Assembly: GCF_946479765.1 (NCBI RefSeq)
Contig: NZ_CAMLHO010000029.1
Location: forward strand, 1-48,936
Direction of reading: 5' to 3'
Length of the DNA stretch: 48,936 nucleotides
Source of the DNA: an uncultured Aliivibrio sp.
GTDB lineage: Bacteria > Pseudomonadota > Gammaproteobacteria > Enterobacterales > Vibrionaceae
This document shows, one piece after another, positions 35,420-48,936 of the stretch. Within the stretch, counting starts at the first letter, position 1. The number at the start of each line of letters is the position of its first letter. The translations under genes and the position numbers were made by a program. The notes beneath the pieces were generated by a model. It ran no database searches and was not told where the DNA came from. It worked only from the letters and a program-made list of their open reading frames with translations.

Positions 35420-35481
35420 GTTATATTCCAAAAATGAGATCTTAACGCAGTTTAACTTTAAGGCACTGTTTTAAAACAAAA

Positions 35482-35530
35482 ATAAGTCCTTACTTATATA
35501 TAGTGACATTATATATAAGTAAGGACTTAT
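35482..35530 (-). terminator. Perfect 21-bp inverted repeat after alpha-galactosidase 2
   Basis: Arms at 35482-35502 and 35510-35530 match without error around a 7-nt loop. On the minus strand five T follow the stem. It lies between two genes of the same direction and probably ends or reduces readthrough from the alpha-galactosidase into melB. Confidence 0.75.
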
Positions 35531-35558
35531 CTGAATTACGCTATTTTATTGTTATCGT

Positions 35559-37673
35559 TTACAATTTTTCTAATTTTATCAACATCGCACTTTCTGCATC
35601 TAAAATCGGCATCGTTAATCCTACGTCTTCGCACCATTCCCCGGACAGATCACAACTGTCTTCAGTCCAAAATGGTTGGTAATTTACAATCTCATTATAA
35701 TTAGACGGTTTATCTAGAATACTCACCCGGTATACAGCGGTACGATCTAAACCAGGAATACGTAAATGCCCACTTAACGAATTGGTTGGCATTGCTAATT
35801 GCGCCAACATGACGACCGCTTCAGATTGATCATTTGCCACTACCGCATGAATTTGGTGTGCTTCGTCATCCGATGGAACCCGCCACGTTCGACCTGTATG
35901 CAGTAACGGGCGTAAGGTTTTATGCAACTTGATATAGCGCTCAAACCCTTGCTTTTCCTCTTGTAACTCTTTTACCGGATCAAGCTCAATACCCATGTGT
36001 CCAAATATCGCCGTTAGCCCTCTAAACTCAATGCTATGGCGGCGGCGTGTACTATGACAATGGCTTGAACCAATGTGACTGCCCATCACTTCTGGAGGAA
36101 AGAAGTAACTCATACCTCGTTGAATACTTTGTCGCTCTAGCGCATCATTATTATCCGATGGCCAAAAACGATGAGTACGTTTCAACACTTCAAAATCAAT
36201 ACGTCCACCACCTGCTGCGCACGATTCAATCTCAACCTTTGGGTGTGCAGCACGGATCTTATCAACCAATTGATAGTAACGTGCTACTTGTTGATGCCCT
36301 GCCGCCAGACCATTATGAGCTGGCTGTACGACTTCACGGTTCATGTCCCACTTAATATAATCAATCGCATACTGGGTTAAGAAATGATCTAATCGTTCAT
36401 AGAGGTAGTTAAACGCCTCGTCATTTTGCAGATCAATAACGTATTGGTTACGTCCTGTTGGCTGGTCATAACCTTCAACTGCCAGCAACCAATCAGGGTG
36501 TTGACGATATAAATCAGAATCCTTGTTGATCATTTCAGGTTCAAACCAAAGACCAAACTCCATACCTAATCCACGAACATGATCAATAATTGGCGTTAAC
36601 CCTTTCGGATATTTGTTGTTATCTAAGAACCAATCACCCAATGCGGCTTTATCACCGCTTCGACCTTTGAACCAACCGTCATCAATAATAAAACGCTCTA
36701 CTCCCATTTGAGCCGATTGCGTTGCCATTTCCATAATGTAGTCAGGATCATGCTCAAAATAGATCCCTTCCCACGTATTAAGGTGAATTGGGCGTGCGGT
36801 ATTTATTATTTGCTTATCAAGAATTGATTCTCTGACGTGTGAGTGAAATTGATGACTCATGCCATTTAATCCTTGATCACTGTAACTTGCATACAGCCAT
36901 GGTGTTGTTAATTCCTCACCTTGTTGCAAGGTAATTTCACCCGGAAGATAAATCACTTCAGCCTGCATATAACGACGGCCATCGGCTTTTACATCAACAC
37001 GCAAACGGTGATTACCACTCCATGCAAAATGGAACCCATACACATCGCCTTGCATTTCATCAAAGTGACGGGTGCCTGCAACTAATGCCGGGTAATGCTC
37101 ATGAGACGTACGCCCACGACGGTTTTCTTGTTGATATCCACCTTGTTGTAATGGCTGACGAACCGTTTGAAATTCATGGACCCAACGACCGTAATACGTC
37201 ATTAACTCAGCAGCTCGAGCAGGTAACGGTAAGGTATTTGCTAATCGATTAATTTGGTAAGGTGTTGATTTTATATTGGTAAGAGAATGACGAGTTTTCA
37301 TCACATCTTGTTTATCTAAACTCAACTCCGTTATCATTCGCAATCCAGCAAGCGCATCTTCACTCGTCAGAGTCACGCTATGTGAATTCGATTTAATCTC
37401 TGTCATTGTAAATACAGGCGCCCAATCAGCACCATTACGGTGCCCTTCAAGACACGGACTGCTAAATACGCCTCGGCCTAACTCTGGCGCGAGCGTCATT
37501 GCAACATCATTATCCAAACGGCCATAAGGAACTGGACGCAAAAGAGAAGAACAGAAAGAGGCAATATCCCCACTTACTGGCTTACCCCAGTGCAAGATCT
37601 CTGCACATTCGCCAGCGTCAATAATTACCTGGCTATTTGTACCCGTTAATACAATGATTTCTTTTTGCGTCAT
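35559..37673 (-). CDS. GH36 alpha-galactosidase, paralogue 2
   Basis: A 704-residue cytoplasmic GH36 enzyme, clearly related along its full length to the one at 27857. The nucleophile is D443 in KWDMNRE and the acid/base is D507 in FWPSDNNDALERQ, the same 64-residue spacing as in the paralogue. ESCAAGGGRID differs from SCSSGGGRID at the substrate side, which may reflect altered preference. It is divergent from lacZ with a gal-type operator 79 bp upstream of its start and another before lacZ, so it belongs to the GalR-type regulon, not the LacI-type one. melB lies downstream past a terminator-like hairpin. Confidence 0.94.
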   Translation of the reverse strand: MTQKEIIVLTGTNSQVIIDAGECAEILHWGKPVSGDIASFCSSLLRPVPYGRLDNDVAMTLAPELGRGVFSSPCLEGHRNGADWAPVFTMTEIKSNSHSVTLTSEDALAGLRMITELSLDKQDVMKTRHSLTNIKSTPYQINRLANTLPLPARAAELMTYYGRWVHEFQTVRQPLQQGGYQQENRRGRTSHEHYPALVAGTRHFDEMQGDVYGFHFAWSGNHRLRVDVKADGRRYMQAEVIYLPGEITLQQGEELTTPWLYASYSDQGLNGMSHQFHSHVRESILDKQIINTARPIHLNTWEGIYFEHDPDYIMEMATQSAQMGVERFIIDDGWFKGRSGDKAALGDWFLDNNKYPKGLTPIIDHVRGLGMEFGLWFEPEMINKDSDLYRQHPDWLLAVEGYDQPTGRNQYVIDLQNDEAFNYLYERLDHFLTQYAIDYIKWDMNREVVQPAHNGLAAGHQQVARYYQLVDKIRAAHPKVEIESCAAGGGRIDFEVLKRTHRFWPSDNNDALERQSIQRGMSYFFPPEVMGSHIGSSHCHSTRRRHSIEFRGLTAIFGHMGIELDPVKELQEEKQGFERYIKLHKTLRPLLHTGRTWRVPSDDEAHQIHAVVANDQSEAVVMLAQLAMPTNSLSGHLRIPGLDRTAVYRVSILDKPSNYNEIVNYQPFWTEDSCDLSGEWCEDVGLTMPILDAESAMLIKLEKL

Positions 37674-37751
37674 GAGATGAACCGTAAGCAGTTTTAATTG
37701 CCCTCTATAATAAAGAAAAAAAGGAATATTTCTGTGAATTACCGCAAACTA

Positions 37752-37765
37752 TGGAAACGTTTACA
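37752..37765. promoter_or_regulatory. GalR-type operator before alpha-galactosidase 2
   Basis: TGGAAACGTTTACA has central CG and one asymmetry against the perfect palindrome. Confidence 0.75.
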
Positions 37766-37831
37766 AAAACTAAAAGAACACAGCAAAGATCAATAAATAC
37801 TGATTTTAAATAGATAAAAAAGAGAATTTAA

Positions 37832-37847
37832 CGTGAGAAAGATCACG
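37832..37847. promoter_or_regulatory. CRP-like site between alpha-galactosidase 2 and lacZ
   Basis: CGTGAGAAAGATCACG is symmetric with CGTGA-N6-TCACG, differing from the CRP consensus only at the outer base of each half. It lies midway between the two gal-type operators. Confidence 0.6.
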
Positions 37848-37894
37848 ATTAATAGGTTAAAAAGGACGATAAAGTAAAAATGCCACTCACGTCA

Positions 37895-37908
37895 TGTAAA
37901 CGTTTCCA
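37895..37908. promoter_or_regulatory. GalR-type operator before lacZ
   Basis: TGTAAACGTTTCCA, central CG, about 110 bp before the lacZ ATG. It is the mirror form of the site at 37752. Confidence 0.75.
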
Positions 37909-37948
37909 AAAAGTATTTACACTAGGCCCATATTAATGCGAAGGGTAA

Positions 37949-41104
<3,156 letters not shown>

Positions 41105-41122
41105 GCTCACTAACTCAAATCA

Positions 41123-41155
41123 AATCCTCAGAATCACGGTTCTGAGGATTTTTTT
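41123..41155 (+). terminator. Terminator after lacZ
   Basis: AATCCTCAGAA (41123-41133) pairs perfectly with TTCTGAGGATT (41140-41150), followed by five T. Confidence 0.9.
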
Positions 41156-41276
41156 GTTTTTCTTATCGCTATGTTAATTACATTGCTTTATTTAAAGATA
41201 AAATCCTTTATATTAAACAAGTTACTTCATAACAAACCAATACTCCCTACTGCACAAATAAGAATAAGAGATTTCT

Positions 41277-42287
41277 ATGGCCACCATTAAAGACGTAGCA
41301 AAAGAAGCAGGCGTATCAATTGCGACGACATCCCGAGTCATTAACAATGCCCCACACACCAGTGAAAAAGCGATTGTTGCTGTCAAAAAAGCCATGGAAA
41401 CCTTAGGTTATCGCCCCAATTCAAACGCTCGTGCTTTAGTGAGTAAAACCTCAAATACCATTGGTGTATTGGTTAATGATGTTTCTGCTCCTTTCTTTGG
41501 CTCTATGGTAAAAGCCATTGATACGGTTGCTAACGAACAAGGAAAACAGGTTCTTATTGGTAATGGGTATCATGATGCAACCAAAGAAAAAAACGCCATT
41601 GATTTGCTAATTAATAGCCGTTGTGAGTCATTAGTGGTGCACAGTAAAGGGTTAACTAATGACGTTCTAATTAAATTAGCGGATGAAGTTCCAGGAATGG
41701 TTCTTATTAACCGTTTTATTCCTGAAATTGCGTCTCGTTGCATTGCACTTGATAATTACAAAGGATCTTACCTTGCGACGGAGCACTTGATCCGCCAAGG
41801 GCATCAGCACATCGGTTATATCTGCTCAAGTCATGACATTGATGATGCTTATGACCGTAAAACCGGTTACTTACAAGCATTAGAAGATAATGGGATTACT
41901 GTAAAAGAAGAATACATTGAATATGGCGAACCCGATGAAGAAGGCGGAGAGCAAGCAGTTATAAACTTAATTGCCAAAAATACGCCGATAACAGCTATCG
42001 CCACTTATAACGATTATATGGCCGCTGGATGCATGGCATTATTGCAAGAGAACGGGATTCGGATCCCTGAAGACATGTCGGTCATTGGGTTTGATGATGG
42101 TCATATTGCTCGCTATATTTATCCTCGATTAACGACTATTCGTTACCCTATCCAAATCATGGCGAATCAAGCGGTAAACTTATCTCTCAAATTAGCGAGT
42201 CGCGATGCTGAAGAACAAACCGATCATAAGTTATTTATTCCAATTTTAGTTCGTCGCTCTTCTGTTGGTTGTATTTCATCGAAATAA
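41277..42287 (+). CDS. GalR/GalS-type LacI-family repressor, paralogue 2
   Basis: A 336-residue repressor aligned with E. coli GalR/GalS over its whole length, including VSAPFFGSMVKAIDTVA, LIGNGYHDATKEKNAIDLLI, YGEPDEEGGEQA, YNDYMAAGCMALL, RLTTIRYPI and the C-terminal LVRRSSV. The recognition helix reads SIATTSR, whereas paralogue 1 and E. coli GalR read SVATVSR; the V-to-T change at a helix position touching DNA could alter operator choice. It lies between lacZ and the MATE gene. No gal-type palindrome is visible in its own 172-bp upstream gap. It and paralogue 1 may share or divide the gal operators. Confidence 0.87.
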   Translation: MATIKDVAKEAGVSIATTSRVINNAPHTSEKAIVAVKKAMETLGYRPNSNARALVSKTSNTIGVLVNDVSAPFFGSMVKAIDTVANEQGKQVLIGNGYHDATKEKNAIDLLINSRCESLVVHSKGLTNDVLIKLADEVPGMVLINRFIPEIASRCIALDNYKGSYLATEHLIRQGHQHIGYICSSHDIDDAYDRKTGYLQALEDNGITVKEEYIEYGEPDEEGGEQAVINLIAKNTPITAIATYNDYMAAGCMALLQENGIRIPEDMSVIGFDDGHIARYIYPRLTTIRYPIQIMANQAVNLSLKLASRDAEEQTDHKLFIPILVRRSSVGCISSK

Positions 42288-42342
42288 ATACACATTAAAA
42301 CCAACAACCTTAATAGTAACTTATAAACCTGAATCATTTTCC

Positions 42343-42370
42343 ATGGCATGCTGAGCCCTCGGCATGTCAT
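42343..42370 (+). terminator. Hairpin after GalR/GalS paralogue 2
   Basis: ATGGCATGCTGAG pairs with CTCGGCATGTCAT apart from a wobble and one mismatch; TTATTTTTAAT follows. It is a plausible terminator 56 bp past the stop. Confidence 0.55.
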
Positions 42371-42406
42371 TATTTTTAATCGCTTTCTTATTTAGAGCGT
42401 ATTTCC

Positions 42407-43747
42407 ATGCCAAGAACCGAAGCTACAATGAATAAAAGAATGAATATTATTGCCTTAACTTGGCCAATATTCATTGAAACGCTACTTCGCACTGCCATTA
42501 ATACCAGTGATGTTTTCATGCTATCTAGCTATTCTGATCACGCTGTTTCTGCTGTTGGGGTTATTTCTCAAATATCCTTTTTCCTAATCGTAGTCTCTAG
42601 CATGGTCAGCAGCGGTACTGGCATATTAATCTCTCAATACAATGGCGCTGGTCGTTACGACGACGTCGTCCATGTAGGCATTGCCAGTGTGTTCCTAGCT
42701 ATTATTGTCGGGATATTTCTCAGTTTGTTTGCCGTAGTCGGTGCTGAGTATTTGATCCCTCTGTATAATTTAGAAGCCCAAGTAGAACAATACGCAACCG
42801 AATATTTACTGATTAGTGGGGCGTTCACCTTTTCTATCACCATTGGTATTGTATTCTCGACAATCCTACGTAGCCACGGATACGCAAAATCCCCAATGGT
42901 CATTAACCTCATTGCCGGCGCGATTAATATCATCGGTAATTACTGTGCTTTGTACCAACCTTTTGGACTGCCTGTTTATGGCGTTGCTGGTGTTGCTATC
43001 TCAACCGTATTTAGTCAATGCCTCGGTACCTTATTATTTTTAGTTGTGCTGCGAAAAAAAGAAATTACCTTACCATTAACCCAGTATCGTGACGTACCAA
43101 AAGCGATATACAAAAAAATATTAACCATTGGTGCCATGAATTCAGGTGAAGTACTTTCTTATAATATGGCGCAAATGGCGATTGTATTCTTTATCGTTCA
43201 AATGGGTACCGCGTCATTAACTGCCTTCACTTACGCACAGAATATTGCGCGTATTTCTTTTGCCTTTGCCCTTTCTATCGGCCAAGCCAGTCAAATTCAG
43301 ACGGGCTATTTTGTCGGCAAAGGATGGATAGATGACATCACCTTGAAAGTACAAAAATACTTTGTCGTCAGCTTTATTGCCTCTTTAACTATAACCGTCA
43401 TGATTTATCTTTTCCGATTCGAGATCATTGATGTATTTACCCAAGATCCTGAGGTAATTCTTTTGGTTGCAAGCTTAATTACAGGCTCAATACTGCTTGA
43501 AGCAGGCCGTGTGTTTAACCTCATCTTTATTTCTGCATTAAAAGCGACGGGTGGCATTAAATTCCCCGTTCAAATGGGTATATTGAGTATGTGGGGCAAC
43601 GGCGTAGTAATGAGCTACTTCTTAGGTATACATTGGGGTTATGGTGTATTAGGAGCCTGGCTTGCTGTGGCGATGGATGAGTGGTTTAGAGGATTGATTA
43701 TGGCTTATCGCTGGCGAGCAAAGAAATGGATTAAATACACGCTATAG
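42407..43747 (+). CDS. MATE-family multidrug/metabolite efflux transporter
   Basis: A 446-residue inner-membrane protein with about twelve hydrophobic segments in two repeats and the MATE features (LTWPIFIETLLRT, GTGILISQYNGAG, TTILRSHG-like STILRSHGYAKSPM, SALKATGGIKFP). MATE carriers exchange Na+ or H+ for drugs or metabolites. Its place inside a galactoside island, between GalR2 and ebgR, suggests either a passenger or an efflux valve for a metabolite; the sequence does not decide. An alternative ATG at 42428 (MNKRMN) has a similar ribosome site, so the start is uncertain by seven codons. Confidence 0.85.
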   Translation: MPRTEATMNKRMNIIALTWPIFIETLLRTAINTSDVFMLSSYSDHAVSAVGVISQISFFLIVVSSMVSSGTGILISQYNGAGRYDDVVHVGIASVFLAIIVGIFLSLFAVVGAEYLIPLYNLEAQVEQYATEYLLISGAFTFSITIGIVFSTILRSHGYAKSPMVINLIAGAINIIGNYCALYQPFGLPVYGVAGVAISTVFSQCLGTLLFLVVLRKKEITLPLTQYRDVPKAIYKKILTIGAMNSGEVLSYNMAQMAIVFFIVQMGTASLTAFTYAQNIARISFAFALSIGQASQIQTGYFVGKGWIDDITLKVQKYFVVSFIASLTITVMIYLFRFEIIDVFTQDPEVILLVASLITGSILLEAGRVFNLIFISALKATGGIKFPVQMGILSMWGNGVVMSYFLGIHWGYGVLGAWLAVAMDEWFRGLIMAYRWRAKKWIKYTL

Positions 43748-43829
43748 CAACAATACATTAATCAGTTAACTAGAAAAGAGACGAACTCAGCGGATCTTCG
43801 CTAAAATACGATGACTTTGTCTCTCATAT

Positions 43830-43847
43830 AATAAAAGTTTTACTAAA
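43830..43847. promoter_or_regulatory. EbgR-type operator before ebgR
   Basis: On the minus strand this reads TTTAGTAAAACTTTTATT, matching the ebgA-promoter site (TTTACTAAAACTTTAGTT) at 15 of 18 positions. It lies about 85 bp before the ebgR start. Confidence 0.55.
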
Positions 43848-43931
43848 TTCATGATAATTTTAGTATCGTAGTAAGTACTAATTCAGTACTATGAGAAATA
43901 GTAGATTAAAAACGTTATGGCTGGAGGATGA

Positions 43932-44927
<996 letters not shown>

Positions 44928-44955
44928 ATTATCGACTCACGTTATGATTGATATC

Positions 44956-44983
44956 AAGCAGCGTTTATCTCGCTGCTTTTTTT
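44956..44983 (+). terminator. Terminator after ebgR
   Basis: AAGCAGCG (44956-44963) and CGCTGCTT (44971-44978) form a perfect 8-bp stem leading into a run of seven T. Confidence 0.9.
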
Positions 44984-45177
44984 ACACCTAAATTTTAACG
45001 ACTCACCCTATTCTTTTCTGTTTCTGCACAATACAGCATCACTTCACGCTTATTTTATCTATTTATTAATCAATTAAGGTTAATGGATTGTTTCTGCAAC
45101 TCTGATTAACGTTACCGTGCTCACAAACCTCAGTTCATTATGTGACCAAGTTAAAAGTAAAACAATTTACCGATTTG

Positions 45178-45195
45178 TTTTACTAAAACTTTAGT
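45178..45195. promoter_or_regulatory. EbgR-type operator before ebgA
   Basis: ACTAAAACTTTAGT (45182-45195) is an inverted repeat ACTAAA/TTTAGT; the extended 16-mer TTTTACTAAAACTTTA is repeated exactly before galR1. Confidence 0.65.
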
Positions 45196-45236
45196 TAATA
45201 TCTTTTACCAGAGATTGAATTATTACCTATTAATAA

Positions 45237-48820
<3,584 letters not shown>

Positions 48821-48845
48821 GTAATACCTGAAATAAAAAACTATG

Positions 48846-48879
48846 AGAGGGGTTGGATCATAACCGACCAAGCCCCTCC
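48846..48879 (+). other. Intercistronic hairpin after ebgC
   Basis: GAGGGGTTGG pairs with CCAAGCCCCTC with a one-base bulge. No T-run follows and a new gene starts 34 bp later, so it is probably a processing or stability element within the ebg transcript. Confidence 0.45.
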
Positions 48880-48912
48880 TATCCTACAATATGTGATTCA
48901 TCGGAGTACCTT

Positions 48913-48936
48913 ATGTCTACATCAACACGAGGCACC
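48913..48936 (+). CDS. Start of a further gene, partial (runs off window end)
   Basis: ATG at 48913 with GGAG seven bases upstream opens a frame of eight codons (MSTSTRGT) to the window end. It lies 92 bp after ebgC in the same direction, so it is probably the next gene of the ebg operon, perhaps a transporter; too little is visible to identify it. Confidence 0.5.

Noticed and set aside
35288-35431. Longer N-terminus for MelB
   Set aside because: This stretch contains the gal-type operator and lacks MelB similarity; the ATG at 35287 has a good ribosome site and matches the family start.
35482-35530. 21-bp inverted repeat as ends of an insertion sequence or MITE
   Set aside because: Only a 7-nt loop separates the arms, there is no transposase or target duplication, and it lies where a terminator would be expected.

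Overview
The window looks like a chromosomal segment from a member of the Vibrionaceae, most likely Aliivibrio. This is an inference from the AT-rich base use, from gene content close to enterobacterial and Vibrio orthologues (ManA, BrnQ, YgjH, GalETKM, LacZ, EbgRAC), and from integron-type cassette sites of the length seen in Vibrio superintegrons. No rRNA, tRNA, CRISPR array, transposase or phage gene was seen.

Left part (1-8.4 kb): a partial AT-rich gene carrying a 9-bp minisatellite; an AraC-type regulator; a fructose/mannose-type PTS enzyme II (A-B-C order) followed by manA; a two-gene minus-strand unit (EIIB, then a pseudo-HPr/EIIA fusion); and a second enzyme II (A-C-B order). The two enzyme II genes share an ungapped promoter element, probably the AraC regulator's target.

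Middle (8.4-17.3 kb): brnQ, preceded by an unannotated 31-codon leader ORF rich in valine codons; a RidA-family protein; a hybrid-binding RNase HI; a small unknown protein; then a block that looks like inserted gene cassettes. In that block a Fic toxin with a winged-helix/anti-Fic antitoxin, and an E. coli-type dGTPase, each end at a ~120-bp attC-like repeat. An AGCS-family symporter and a YgjH-type tRNA-binding protein follow.

Right part (17.3-48.9 kb): a large galactoside-use island. It holds galETKM, two GH36 alpha-galactosidases, lacZ, ebgR-ebgA-ebgC, a MelB-type symporter, an SSS (YidK-type) symporter, two GalR/GalS paralogues, a LacI-subfamily repressor, a MATE transporter, a DUF294/exonuclease pair and a hybrid histidine kinase. 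Three operator types divide it. A GalR-type palindrome (TGTAAACGTTTACA family) lies before galR1, galE, melB, the second alpha-galactosidase and lacZ. TTGTTTTCGAAAACAA-type sites lie between the first alpha-galactosidase and the LacI-type gene. A TTTACTAAAACTTTA-type site lies before ebgR, ebgA and, unexpectedly, galR1. The implied pathway is uptake by MelB and the SSS carrier, cleavage by alpha- and beta-galactosidases, then the Leloir pathway (GalM, GalK, GalT, GalE).
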